NCBI RefSeq assembly: GCF_000213175.1
Contig: NW_009799099.1
Span: forward strand, 3,315,599 to 3,379,598
DNA from: Neurospora tetrasperma FGSC 2508
Taxonomy: Eukaryota; Ascomycota; Sordariomycetes; Sordariales; Sordariaceae
Length of the DNA: 64,000 nucleotides
Reading direction: 5' to 3'
The notes under the pieces are model-generated. The model was given only the letters and a program-made list of their open reading frames with translations, was not told the origin of the DNA and did not search any database. A program made the position numbers and the translations under genes. How positions within the stretch are numbered: the first letter of the stretch is position 1; each line of letters starts with the position of its first letter. Shown piece after piece: positions 1 to 11,197 of the stretch.

Positions 1-1245
1 CATCGGGACCGGTCGAAGCGTAGCGGACCTGACGAAGAGAAGAGAGGAGCTGGTGGGAAGCGGCAGCGGTAGCTGTGATGCCGAGAGGGCCTCCTATCCT
101 GCGAGAGCCCTGGGGGAAAGAAGAAGGCAGAGCAGTGCCGAACTGTCGCGACGAAGGGGCCTTGAAGGACTATGCGCAGGAGACTGGTGTTAGTCGCAGC
201 GCATTGGGAAGTGTGTCATTCGATTGGCACAAAAGACCGAGGGGGAAAAAAAAGAGGAAAAAAGACATTACAAGACTTACAGCTCTGGCGAGCCCCAAAG
301 CTGGGGTCGACCTTAGGAGGCCTCGGCTGGGAAGCATCTTGACTGAAGAGGTCACTGGTGTGACTTTGGGGAGACTTCAATGTTCAAGATAACTTCAGTC
401 ACAAAAACACTGGATACCCTCCAAATCCAATGGGTCAAGCATGAAGTGGGACTCGACTCTGCCGCCGGCGACCAGACGCGACTTTTTTTCCCCAGAAAAG
501 GACGGGAACCCGGCAAGGGTCCACGGATCTCTGGCCAGGCCCCGCACCTTTGCTTGGGTTTCAGTTAGGGAACGGCCCGCAGAGCCCAATGAATGGTTAC
601 TTGACAGCTGCCCCAACAGCCTAGACAGCCGGCAATCGGCCCATGTGGCGTTTGTACATGGAAGCCCAGCAAGCTTCATTGCGGCATTGCCTGGCCATCA
701 CGGTCCTCAATTGGTAGTGTATCTGTATCTATATATATGTATGAAAGTACCTGACCTTGAGGGGCAGACCAGAAGCAGAAAACTCTGCTGTTGTTGGAGC
801 GTTGAATACTGTACACTTTACCATAGTTTTTATTTCTCCTAGCGCTGCAGTCGCTGCCGGAAAGCATGTATCCCTGACGCCTGCTAGCAGTCTGCTGTGT
901 TTGCTATATGCAGCCCAGAGCAGTATGTAAATTGGATGCTCAATTCTCTTCCCCCCTCGTCCTGCTCCAAGATGTCGCCTGTGATATCCTGACCAATGCT
1001 CGTTTCCAGTCAGACGAATGCCCTCCAAGATTCAGTTTGGCGCCGTCGTAATGAGGGAGTGTGACTGCACACAGAACCCGAACGGAGTCCCTTGTGCTGC
1101 GTTGGCTAGCAGCGCTGTTTAAGTGTCTATCTCGCCCTTTGATGTTTCATCAAGAATTTGGTTCGAGTTTCGGCCCTGCAGCCGGACAGTTCTGTGGTTG
1201 CTTTATGTCGTTGCGCTGGGTGACCCGCGGAAGACAACGCGCTCA
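1..1245. other. Intergenic, no gene seen
   Basis: I find no open frame with recognisable protein features on either strand. Short frames here are low-complexity and overlap one another. It lies downstream of the mim1 stop on the minus strand and probably holds its 3' untranslated region at the right end. Confidence 0.5.
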
Positions 1246-1703
1246 TCACTCCAAGCTGGTCAGGTCATCCAAGTGATCATCCAAGTCCACTCTCCGCCTC
1301 GGCCTCTCGACCACTTCGACACCGGGGCCGATAGGACGCGCGTCTCGCCTGCTGACGGGGAAGACCTATGATGTGGTGAGCGCTTTTGGGACCATGGATT
1401 GAGCGAGTGCAGATGTGGGTGGGCGCTTACTTTGGTATTGCTCCATCCCAACCTGAACGCAGCTTCGTGGGCAAAGAGCTCGCCAAATCCCAACATCATG
1501 CCATTGACAAAGGGGAGGAATAGGTTGATGACGGCGCTGCGGAATAGCGACCAGACAGTGGGTGGCTGGTACAGAACGACGGCGGGGGAGGAGGACGATG
1601 GAGATTGGGGTGATGCGGATTCGGGCGCCGAATACTGCTCGCTGTCTGACGAGATCGTGACGCCGGATTCGGCCAACGGGTTCGATATCTCCTCAGCGGA
1701 CAT
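1246..1703 (-). CDS. mim1: Mitochondrial outer membrane biogenesis protein Mim1/Tom13
   Basis: Predicted protein of 130 residues in two exons (1431-1703 and 1246-1365). The 65-base intron has a GTAAGC donor and a CATAG acceptor and is phase 0. Residues 1-47 are Ser/Pro/Glu-rich. Residues about 50-87 form one membrane segment with WSLFRSAVINLFLPFVNG followed by MMLGFGELFAHE, the hallmark of the Mim1/Tom13 family; Gly68 and Gly72 form the GxxxG motif known in yeast Mim1 to drive oligomerisation. The family acts with Mim2 to insert helical outer-membrane proteins and to help TOM assembly. The start at 1703 is the first ATG; the frame is open nine codons further upstream but without an ATG. The tail after the membrane segment is basic then acidic (ends LDDLTSLE). 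It is divergent from the Cdc48 adaptor gene. The family call is firm; exon 2 is inferred from splice signals. Confidence 0.88.
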
Positions 1704-2434
1704 GGTGATGGTTGGAGGCGGTTGCGACAAGGGAACGGTATAAGGCGGGTGGTGGAAGCGCAGTGTTGGTGGATGAGACTATCGCAGGAAGCCGTCGTCG
1801 CAAGGGCGGAATGGAATGATGGGAGACGCAGTGACAGGTCGCGAGCTAGGCACGACCTACAAGTAGTGCAGAGGTACCTAACGGGGGCAGGCAGACCAGG
1901 GCAACCTCAAACAGTAGAAATCCCCGCCGGCTGGCGTCACAGGCTCGCATCGCAGGGGTGATCCTGACAGCTTTGGTCACTTTAGCGCGAGAAATTGGAG
2001 AACAGCGGGGCCTACAAAGCTTACGTAACGAGAGGCCAGTGGCACACAGCGTCCAATTTGGCGGGGCGGCCACTTTAGAGTCCAGGAAGCTCCCGTGGTT
2101 CACTAACAGTTGGGCGGCTGCTCGAGCTGCGATCCCGCAGGGAAACTGTTAGTGCCACCGAGCGTTTGGTGACCCGTCACGTCACGTCACGTCCACCAGA
2201 AGCTGCCTGCGTAGTTGACATTTACTTCCACTTCTTCCTTCCTTTGGCTTCGCTTTCACTCGATCCATCTTATTCCAAACCGAAACTTCATCCAGTTGTA
2301 GAAGTGCCTACGGCAACACATTCGCATTCATTCTTCCGACCCTCCCCATTGCAACGAAAGCCACCCCCGATATCATTCTCTGTGCTTGATCTTAACTCGA
2401 ACCAATCAAGCCGTCACCACCTTGAAACATAACA
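1704..2434. promoter_or_regulatory. Shared divergent promoter of mim1 and shp1
   Basis: The 731 bases between two divergent start codons hold no coding frame of note. The region must contain both 5' untranslated regions and promoters. The shp1 side is pyrimidine-rich (about 2220-2400), common in fungal leaders. A tandem CGTCA cluster lies inside (separate entry). No clear TATA box was seen. Confidence 0.55.
2175..2189 (+). promoter_or_regulatory. Three tandem CGTCA (TGACG) boxes
   Basis: CGTCA occurs three times head to tail with a 5-base period, about 250 bases upstream of the shp1 ATG. CGTCA/TGACG is the core half-site of ATF/CREB-type bZIP proteins, and CACGTCA also resembles unfolded-protein-response elements. 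The repeat is seen directly; binding is inference. Confidence 0.4.
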
Positions 2435-3847
2435 ATGGCCGACCACGACGACAAGATCAGCAGCTTCTGTGAGCTGACCGGAGTTGCTACTGATGCGGTA
2501 TGCTGGTAGTATCCAAAATGTTTCACTATGATGCTTACTGACTGAAACCACACAGGCTACAGAGTACCTGAACAATTACGACTGGGACATGGATGCTGCC
2601 GTCGCCGCATACTATACGGATCAAGACAACAGTGCCTCGAACACCGGAGCTGCCCCTGCTCCTGCTCGTGCCAGCGCCGCGGCGCCCCCCGAGTATATTG
2701 GCCCCAGGACTCTCGACGGCCGCCCCGCTCCCCAGTATGCGCAATCATCCTCTTCGGCTCCCAAGAAGACCCAAAAACGCACTGGCCTTGCAACCCTGAG
2801 TTCCATAGGGGGCCGACGCGACGAAGATGACGACGAGGACGAGGACGATGAGGAAGATGAAGGTCGCGGACCTAGGGACTTGTTTGCTGGTGGCGAGAAG
2901 TCGGGCTTGGCTGTCCAGGACCCTAGTCAACGTGAACCCAACAGCGACACCAGAAGGCTTCTCCAAGATATTCTGGCCAAGGCTAGAGAGTATGTTCCCG
3001 AAGTCGAGGGCTATGTCCACTCCATCCTTGTACTAACTACGAGATTTTTTCATGCAGGAACTCTCGTGCCGGTGGCAATAGCCCCGATGATGAAGAAACC
3101 GGAGCCGGAACCGCGAGACCTACCCGCTTCCGCGGCACTGGTATGACGCTCGGCGGTGACGGCGTTGAGTCTCGACAAATCCCCACTGTCGATTCGAATA
3201 CCTCTGCCCCGCCCCGCCAGCTTGAAGGTCCAACCCAGGAAAGAACGTTGCATATTTGGAGCAACGGATTCAGCGTCGAGGAGGGTCCGCTTTATCGCTT
3301 TGATGACCCGGCCAACCAGGCCGATTTGGCCATGATCCGTGCTGGCCGCGCCCCGCTTCGCCTTATGAATGTGAGGCCTGATCAGCGTGTGAACGTCAAG
3401 TTGGAGCAGCATCAAGAGGAGTGGAGGCAGCTGCCCAAGAAGTACGTCCCCTTCAGTGGCGAGGGCCGCCGTCTGGGAAGCCCTGTTCCAGGAGACGGAT
3501 CAGGCTTTGTTCCTCCTGCTGCTGCAGCCGCAGGTACCGCTGTTGCTTCTGCTCCTGCTACTAGTGGCTCGGCTCAAGCTCCCTCAACTGGCGTGGATGA
3601 GTCGCAGCCAACAGTGATGCTGCGTATCCAGTTGCCCGACGGTAGCCGCCTCCCGGCTCGATTCAACACGTCGCAGACGATTGGCGATGTCTACGACTTT
3701 ATCCAGCGCTCTTCGACGTCTCTTTCAGCCCGACCCTGGGTTCTTTCCACGACCTTCCCCAACAAGGACCACGCCGACAAGTCTCTGGTTCTGGGTGACA
3801 CCCCGGAATTCAAGAGAGGCGCTGCTGCTGTCGTCAAGTGGGTTTAA
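2435..3847 (+). CDS. shp1: Cdc48/p97 adaptor Shp1/p47 (UBA-SEP-UBX)
   Basis: Predicted protein of 428 residues in three exons (2435-2497, 2556-2989, 3058-3847). Intron 1 has a GTATGC donor and CACAG acceptor; intron 2 has GTATGT, a perfect TACTAAC branch site and GCAG. Domains in order: UBA-like helix bundle (about 1-45, NNYDWDMDAAVAAYY), a Ser/Ala/Pro linker, an acidic run of Asp/Glu near 128-144, the conserved FRGTGMTLGGDGVESRQI segment (about 189-206), a SEP domain (about 227-300) and a UBX domain (about 348-427) ending in VVKWV. This is the order of yeast Shp1 and mammalian p47, which bring ubiquitylated substrates and membranes to Cdc48/p97 and also act in autophagosome formation and Glc7 phosphatase regulation. 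Length and domain order are normal for the family. Confidence 0.95.
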
Positions 3848-4465
3848 GGGATATAAGTGGCATGGGCATGGTATTTCCAGGGGTTTTAATGGGTAAAGGG
3901 GCGTTGTTTACGGGCACATTACAGGCCAACATAGCAAGCAAATCGAGGCTAGACAGTAATTAGTTTCGTCTGTAGATTCAAAAGACGGAAGCTCTAACAG
4001 ACGTTCCCTTGTTAACCATGTGGCACAACATAAGATCTGTTTGAAGTGTCTTCTCTCCTCAATATTTTTTAAACGCCTCCGTCGCCGTTGCCGTGACCGC
4101 TATGGGTATCATCAACCCCTAACGCAAATAACTTGCTGTGTAACAAAATGCAAATCCCGAATAAGAAAAGCATACCGACCAAAGAAAGCCCAAGACATAA
4201 TATCAGAGGGACGTCGTGTCTCACGGGCGTGCTGCATGCCCCCAGTCTGGCTTTTGCGCAGCCATCAAACAATATCGTGTGCTAAACCCAAATCGCCCCA
4301 AACCCCACGCAAAAGATGCCGTGTCGCCCATCTTGCAACCTTGATTGCCTCTTCTCGATCCGCTCGAACCCGATCGTGTTCTTTCGAGGGCCGTAATACC
4401 ATATCTTGAATTCCTCCCTACACCAGATTTTCTTCGCCTCAACGGTCCCTCCCCTCCACGCTCAT
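3848..4465. other. Convergent intergenic, 3' ends of shp1 and gtr1
   Basis: Lies between two converging stops. No coding frame or RNA gene recognised. It likely holds both 3' untranslated regions. Confidence 0.5.
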
Positions 4466-5689
4466 TTACGCCACTTCACCCCCCGCCGCCGCCAACCCGC
4501 TTAACATCTGAGAACTCCCGATGCCCGCCGTCGGCGCAATCATGGGGCCATCCAGGAACCTAAACCACGGCCTCGCCGCCGCCACATTCAGTTTCGCGCT
4601 GTTAAACCTCGCCTCGCCCGGTGGCATGCACACCAAAATGTACGTATTCGTCGTAAATTTGGTGACAAACATGCTAAAGTTCGCGCCCATCTTGTACTCA
4701 AAGTCCGAAAACTGCTCGGCGTTCCTCGGCGTGCCCGTATACTTTGAGCACGTGTGTTTCCACGCCTTCAAAATGTTGGACATGCGCTCAAAGCGGTCGC
4801 CGTAGGGGTTTGATTCCCCTTCTGGAGAAGTCCATTTGGAGACGACCAGGAAGGAGGTGCGTTCGAAGAGGAGGATCTCGTCGGCGTCAATTGCTACGCC
4901 CAGGGAGGCCAGTTGGGTTTCGATGACGGACAGGTTGGGAACGAGGTCGTGGATGATGGAGGCCCAGGCTTTGTACAAAGATTGGTCCCAGATGGAGGTG
5001 GCGAAGAGTTGCATTTCTACTTCGAGGTCGGGGATCGGGGTGGAGAGTTCCGGGGAGGGGAGGGAGCCTGCCATCATGGCACCGCCGCCGCCGCCGCCGC
5101 CAGGGCCGGGTAATCCTCCTCCTACTCCAGAAACTTCGGGCTTCTGTTTCCGTACAATCGCCACCGCCTCGGCCGTCTTGCGTCTCACCAGCGCAACGCG
5201 GCGATCAAACACATCTTCGCGCGTCATCGGCTGGATCAGGTCCATCTTGTGAATCAAGACAAACACCTTGGCCTCGCGGCTGTACTGCACGAGCGCCGAA
5301 ATGATGTTGACGTACGTCGCCAAGTCGCGGTCCACGTCGCGCGACTCAATGTCAAAGACGTAGATTAGCACCCCGACGTTGCTGAACACGTGCGCCCGCT
5401 GCTGCGAAAGGTAGTTCTCCATAAAGGCCTCCTGCCCACCGCAGTCCCAGAGGTTGAGCGTCAGATTGCCGAGGAACTTGACGTGCGACAGGTCGATGTC
5501 GATGGTGGCCCCCAAGCGGCGCGTATCGCGCGCGAGGTAGTTGCTGAAGATGATGCTGCGCATGGACGACTTGCCGGACCCGGATTTGCCCATGAGGAGG
5601 ACTTTTTGCTTCTTGACTTTTTTGAGCTGGGCGTGTGCGGCGGCTGCGGCTGTCGAGGCGCCCATGGTGGGCTGGTCGTAGTCGGCCAT
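4466..5689 (-). CDS. gtr1: Rag-family small GTPase Gtr1 (RagA/B type)
   Basis: Single-exon gene of 407 residues. The P-loop is GKSGSGKS (34-41), followed by the Gtr/Rag switch region (TIDIDLSHV) and the G3 motif DCGGQ (82-86) in LNLWDCGGQEAFMENY, diagnostic of the RagA/Gtr1 branch; the G4 position is HKMD (147-150). The C-terminal half is the roadblock-like dimerisation domain. Gtr1 pairs with Gtr2 on the vacuole, anchored by the EGO complex, and signals amino-acid sufficiency to TORC1. A glycine-rich insertion (about 188-203) from a GGC/GCC tract sits in the G domain after the G4 motif and makes the protein somewhat longer than yeast Gtr1. The ATG at 5689 is well placed and there is no sign of an intron. 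Confidence 0.95.
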   Translation of the reverse strand: MADYDQPTMGASTAAAAAHAQLKKVKKQKVLLMGKSGSGKSSMRSIIFSNYLARDTRRLGATIDIDLSHVKFLGNLTLNLWDCGGQEAFMENYLSQQRAHVFSNVGVLIYVFDIESRDVDRDLATYVNIISALVQYSREAKVFVLIHKMDLIQPMTREDVFDRRVALVRRKTAEAVAIVRKQKPEVSGVGGGLPGPGGGGGGGAMMAGSLPSPELSTPIPDLEVEMQLFATSIWDQSLYKAWASIIHDLVPNLSVIETQLASLGVAIDADEILLFERTSFLVVSKWTSPEGESNPYGDRFERMSNILKAWKHTCSKYTGTPRNAEQFSDFEYKMGANFSMFVTKFTTNTYILVCMPPGEARFNSAKLNVAAARPWFRFLDGPMIAPTAGIGSSQMLSGLAAAGGEVA

Positions 5690-6782
5690 GGTGATTCGGC
5701 TCTCGGGGTATTATGTTGTTGTTTGGTTGAGGTAGGGGCGGTTAGATGTGTTTGTTTATGTGTGGTCACGGTGGCCGAGTGGAAGTGGTGGAATTCACGT
5801 CATTCACGATAATGAGGTGAGAATATGTATCGGTAAAATAAAATGGAGAGAGGTTACATTAGGTCGTTTTGGTCGATCAGCTTATCGGTCAATCGTTGAG
5901 TTAGATGCAGTGTGACGTCCAGTCGTTCGGTCAGCAGGCTGAAATAGTACCGAGTCTCAACTGAAGGGATGGGCCGCTGGATGCTGATGAAACGTTGTCC
6001 GTTGTTAAAGAGGCAACGGTTCATGCAACTGCTGATGAGCAAGTTCCGTTCAGCAGACGAACTCACCGAGATTCCGTGTTCCCACAAGTGCCACGGACGG
6101 AGAGAGCCGCGCTGATGACGGGACGGCGTCCCCGCACCGAGCGGCATGGGTGACCCCACCGGAGATAATAATCGGGGCGGCATCCACTCGATTCTCCGCA
6201 AAATTCGGAGAAGGGTTTGTGGCTGGTGTGGTGGTGGAGCTAGTTCTAGGTGTGGCTTCCCCCTTGCACCAATTTCATACGTACCGCAGGCGCAGTGGTC
6301 AATCACTCATGAGACTACAAAATGTCGTTTCGAAGGGAAACATTCAGGCAGAACGCATATTAGGAGGCCAGTCCCTCCATTGTGCTTGTTTATTATGGTC
6401 CATCGGGGCGTTATGGCCACAAGACTCGCGAGTGATTATGTTCAGTTTTGCTTCCCTTATCCACGTCTAACCCTTACCCTGCCCCTAGCACTTATTCCCC
6501 CCCCCCCCCCCCCCCTCGAGCGTTGTGCGAATAACATACTATAACTTCCTTATCTTCAAAAGTCATTAGTGATGAAAACAAACTACATTCTGAAGATGAA
6601 ACGGTCTAAGTAAGAGATAAATGCTATGCTCATGGTATCAAAAGATTTGCAAAACGCCAGCCATATCTCCGCGTCAATCTTGGGCCTTGCTTTCCAATGC
6701 ACCTCCTTCTTTCTTTGTCCCTTCTTTCGATGCTTTCCCGTCGTTTCATCTCTTCTCGCCAAAGTTCTTCCAAAACGCACAC
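5690..6782. other. Intergenic between gtr1 and the giant ankyrin gene
   Basis: Upstream of gtr1 and downstream of the ankyrin gene, both minus strand. No supported gene. A poly-C run is near 6497-6515. Confidence 0.5.
6497..6515. repeat. Poly-C homopolymer, 19 bases
   Basis: Uninterrupted C run in the gtr1/ankyrin intergenic region, followed by TCGAG. It resembles the G/C homopolymers at 27473-27483 and at the edges of the assembly gap. Confidence 0.9.
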
Positions 6783-9700
6783 TCAATTTAGCAACTGCAC
6801 CCTGCCCCCTCCATACCCAATACTCCTCCCCTCTCCAGCCGCCGACCACTGCCTTAATTCATTCAAATTAGTCTGCCCAATAATATTTCCCCTCTGCGCC
6901 CCCAACTCCGTCATGTTCATCGTATGCTTCGCCCCCGCCAGCGTCATATGCTTCTGATGAATGCCCTCAATATGCCTCTCATGCATCGCCTGCGCTCTCC
7001 CTTGGAAATCCAGTCCCTGGTTATAGTAATCCGCGCGATTCCTCATGCCCAGCTGGTGCGCCGACCGCTGGTGCGCGAGTGCCTGCCCATGGCGCTGGGC
7101 GCCCGCGCGCATCTCGAGCGCGTGCCTGTTCTCGGCGTGGGTGTGGTTGATAACGCCGTGGTCTTTCCGCTGCTGTATGACCTGGTGGTGTTCGTGGCGC
7201 ATGTGCGCTAGCTGGGCGCCACGCTGCTGCGAGGCCATGACCATCCCGTCGTTGTGGTGCCGAATGGCGATGGACCGGTTAAGCTGGGCGGCATCGCGGC
7301 CAATCGTCATATCAACGGCGTGCCGCTGCATTTTGATATCGCGCTGGACGTGAGCGGCGTTGACACCCATGGCCATGTGGTTGTTGTGGCGTTGCCACTG
7401 GATGGCGTTGTCGACGCTGGCGCCGTGCATTTTGAGGGAGTTGTCGACGAGGGCCGCTTCGGTTTTGATGGTGACTTCGGTATGGTGATCTAGGTACTTG
7501 TTCCGGCGGTGCTGGTCGGAGATGTCCTCGTAATGACGGTATGAGCGGTTGTGATGCAAGTCCTCGATCACGTCGACCGTCTTGGCTTTTTCATACTCGC
7601 GACGCAGGGTGGCGGCGTGTTCCTCTTCTGCTTCCCGGATGCGTCGTTCTCGCGCACGGCGCTCCCGCTCGAACTTCTGGATCTCCTCGGGCATACCTAC
7701 AGCATCATGTGGTTGTTTCTGTTCCATGGTAGCGTAGTACCGGTCTTCGCCGCCATGACCCTCCAGAATCTCGATCAGACCGGCGGTCCTTGGTCCCTGA
7801 AGCATGCCTTTCTTTACATACATGGTTGGCGAGTAGTGGTAGATACCCTCCACATACATATTCTCCGGGCTGTTGAGGATGCGATACAGATGTTTGTCCA
7901 GGAGTAGACGGGTCATGGCTTCGTTATCCATATTGTCCAAGGCCAAGAATAGAATTGTCTTTCCATTGGTTTTGAGCAGAGGGCTGGCACCGCCGGTACA
8001 GAGGATCTCGACGGCCTCCTCAGCAATGGTAATATCGCGAGGCACCGTGGCCTTGAGAGCCATCTCACCAAAGGCAGTGCGTCCGTCGTGCTTGCTTGAC
8101 CTGTAATTAGGATCATGGCCGCATTCAACCAAGAGGCGCATTGCACCAGTGTGGAGGTTACGCGACGCTTCATGGAGACTGCCATCGTTTAGGGAAGAGT
8201 TGATTCTCAGCAACGCGGCCACAATATCCGCATTGCCCAACCTGGCGGCAATGTACAAAGCGGAACGTCCCTGGCTGTCTTTGGTAGTGACTTTGGCACC
8301 GGCATCGAGGAGTGTCTGCACAGCTTCAACTCTTCCTGACTTGACCGCCAATATCAAAGCGGTAGTATGAGTTCTCGGCGACGCGTAAGCGATGTTGGCT
8401 ATTGGGTCTGTTAGCGCACAAGTTAATTCCATTCAGGCTGACCTGCACTTACCACCGTGACGAACAAGCCCATTAACGACAGCAGGATCAATCTGGCTAT
8501 TCCTGGGCAAAAGAGCCCACAACAAGACGGTAACCGGCTCATCAAAATTTCCAGCCCGCACCTTCTTCTCAGTCGACTCCTCCTCAGGGCAAACATCCGA
8601 CAGCACGGTGGACTCGAGATCACACCCGGCACCGACGAGACTATCCAACAAGGCCAGCGACTTAGGGTACGACTTGAGGCACAGGAAGATTGGCGATGGC
8701 ATTCCCGGAATCGACTGGTTCACATCCGGTGCCGCAGTTCGCCTATCCGCAAAAACGTCGATCAACCGCAATAACAGGTTCTCGTCATGGTGCGCCATTA
8801 TAGCAGTTGAGAGAGCGTGTGTGGAAGTCATTGAGGACGCACCATTACTAAGCAACCGCGCAAGAAGCACCGGATCACCACGACTGGCGGCGATTCCGAC
8901 CGGTTTTCCGTTCTCATAGTTGACATCGGCGCCGGCAGCGAAGAATATGTCGAGAAATCTGTTGGCCAGATCAATCTGCGACTCCTTGCAGGCCAAAGTG
9001 TCGATGACTTCCACCACGGCCTTGTTGATCACCTGGACAGAGGCCCCTCCCCGGACGAGGAGTTTCATGACTTCGACATGTTCAAAGGCAATCCACTGCT
9101 TTCCACGGTTGACGACACCGGCCATGGCTTGAGTGAAGATACCGTCATGAGTCCCGGAGTATTCTGTCAGGAGACCAAGGGTATCGTGATCGAGATTGGA
9201 GGCCGCATTCTTAATGCAGACACCATTCTCGTGTGTGGCCTCGGCTCCTGCTTCGAGTAGTGATTTGGCCAGAGTAAGGTCGGTGTCGGCCTCGAGAACG
9301 ACGTACTTCAATGCGGTATTTAGATGGTCGAACTGTAGGCGACTCATGAGATCCGCAAAAATTGCTCGCCGGTTCGTCCTAGAGGTTTTGAGGGCTTCGT
9401 TGATGGCGGTGAAGAGGGCTTTGTAGCTAATCCCTTGGTCGAGGAGCATTCGGAACGTCTCGGGTCGGTACTGGCGAATCGCGAAGATGAACACTTCTCC
9501 ATTATTATGATTAACGGATGCACGAGTGAGGAGTAACTTGATGAGGGGCCTGTTCGTACCCTGATTAGTACGGTTTGCTCTTCTACTCGCCATATGGGAG
9601 TCACTTACCCATTATCAGGCCCTTCCTTGAAGGCCTGAACCAAGGCTTTTCCTACAGCATCTTCATTAATATGCTTCTGAAGCAGGAGCTCAATCATCGA

Positions 9701-11197
9701 CTCCCTGGCCCTCGGGTTGACGAGATCCATCGCCCAAGGCAAGGCAGCACCCAAGGCTTCGGGCGATGGTTCCCGACTAATAATCTCCTCAGCAATCTCT
9801 AGACACGGCTTCTGGACTGTAATCTGCAAAGCTTCACCATTTTCGTAGTTCACATCTGCCTTTCCTTGCTGAAGCAAAAGACGGAACAGCTTCTTGTCCA
9901 TCGCTCGATCTAAAGACGTCTTGTGGGGCATCCCGGGCTCAGTGACAATTATCTTAACGACCTTGACCAAGGCCTCCGCCGTACATGACCCCTGAGCACC
10001 CGAATCGATGAGTATTTGAGTAATGTCGTGGCGCGTTTGTCGGTTATGTATTTCGACTGCTTGTGAAACCGCAAGCGCGAGGCTCTTGGGCTGCGGCTTT
10101 AGTACAAGCAGCTTACTCAGAACATCGATGTGCTGCGCCTTGACTGCATCCACCATGGCCATTGCTTCATACTGAGGTGGTGGCCTCTTGACCCGGAGAA
10201 CCGTGTCTAGCAACTGAATGTGTCTCGTTCGTACAGCGGCTACGACACCTTCCGTCACAAGCCGGGTCGTCTCCTCTCCTGCAGCACCGGCAGACAGACA
10301 CATTTCGATGATTTCCCGATGCTCCTCGGTTGACCGTACCATTATTTCCTTATGGGCCCGACCAAGAGCAGCGTCCAAAGAACGAGGAGAGGGCTGTACC
10401 GGGCCAGAGATGAGGACGGCAACTAGATCAGGGCGACGGGCTTCTACAGCTGCGACCAATGCAGCTCCGCCGTCGTGATTAACATCAGCCCAGCACTTCA
10501 GTAACAGACTGACAATTTCCAGCGACCCGTTCTTAGCAGCTATCATCAATCCAGTAGATCGACATGGGAGACACGGCAGTCGGTGGCCAGCCAGGATAGC
10601 CTGTACGAGATCGACTTGGTTGCGGGATATAAGGTCGAGGAAGTCATCATGCAGCTGAACAGGATTTGCGCCGTGATCAAGCAATGCCTGCAGCACAGCG
10701 AGGTTGCCCCTTAGCATGGCATGATGCAAGGCGCCATCGAGATTCTCCTGGTCGGCGTGATGGGCGATAGCGTAGACAGTCTCGGAGGGACATCGGACGG
10801 TTGCTCGGATGAGGATATCACTGCGCCAGCCTTCGTTCTTCCTCCCAGTTAGCTTGCTCCAGGTGTCCACGCTCCTTCTCTTGGAAAAGTTGACGTCGGC
10901 GCCGAGTGCCAGGAGGGCCTTGATCACACCCACAGGCCCGTTTGCATCCACCATCTCGTCGAGGACCTGGTTGATTTCTTGGTAGGTGAAGGGCTTTTGG
11001 GAGTTGGAGAATGTCCGTGATCGGGTACGAAGACGACCGAAGGATTGGTCGCTGCTCTTGGTCTGGACGGAGGCTCGTCGTGCGAGGATTAGACGCTTGG
11101 CCTCTTCGATCTCGTGGTCAGCCATGAGGGCCGGTTGGTTAGGGTGAAGTTGTTGTTGTTGTTGTTGTTGTTGTTGTGGTTTCCAGGAGAACCCCAT
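6783..11197 (-). CDS. Giant ankyrin-repeat protein with His/Met-rich C-terminal repeats
   Basis: Three exons (9609-11197, 8453-9549, 6783-8398) give one frame of 1433 residues. Intron 1 (9550-9608) has GTAAGTGA, an ACTAATC branch and an AACAG acceptor; intron 2 (8399-8452) has GTAAGT and AATAG. Both joins restore ankyrin consensus (GPLIKLLLTRASVNHNNGE; VRHGANIAYASP), which is why these acceptors were chosen over nearer AGs. The N terminus has a run of nine Gln from a CAA/CAG repeat; a later ATG (MADHEIEE) could also start it. Residues about 80-1110 are degenerate ankyrin repeats. Then come a charged coiled coil (about 1135-1170, ERERRARERRIREAEEEH) and, from about 1180 to 1415, a domain of roughly 22-residue repeats rich in His, Met, Gln and Arg. 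No catalytic or membrane segment is visible. Ankyrin repeats imply protein binding; the tail has no function I can name. Confidence 0.85.

Noticed and set aside
1704-1730. Nine-codon upstream extension of the mim1 frame
   Set aside because: It has no ATG; MSAEEIS at 1703 is the first proper start.
8408-8452. 45-base intron with the CTAACAG acceptor in the giant ankyrin gene
   Set aside because: Also in frame, but the AATAG acceptor 9 bases on gives the ankyrin consensus VRHGANIAYA and a more usual intron length.
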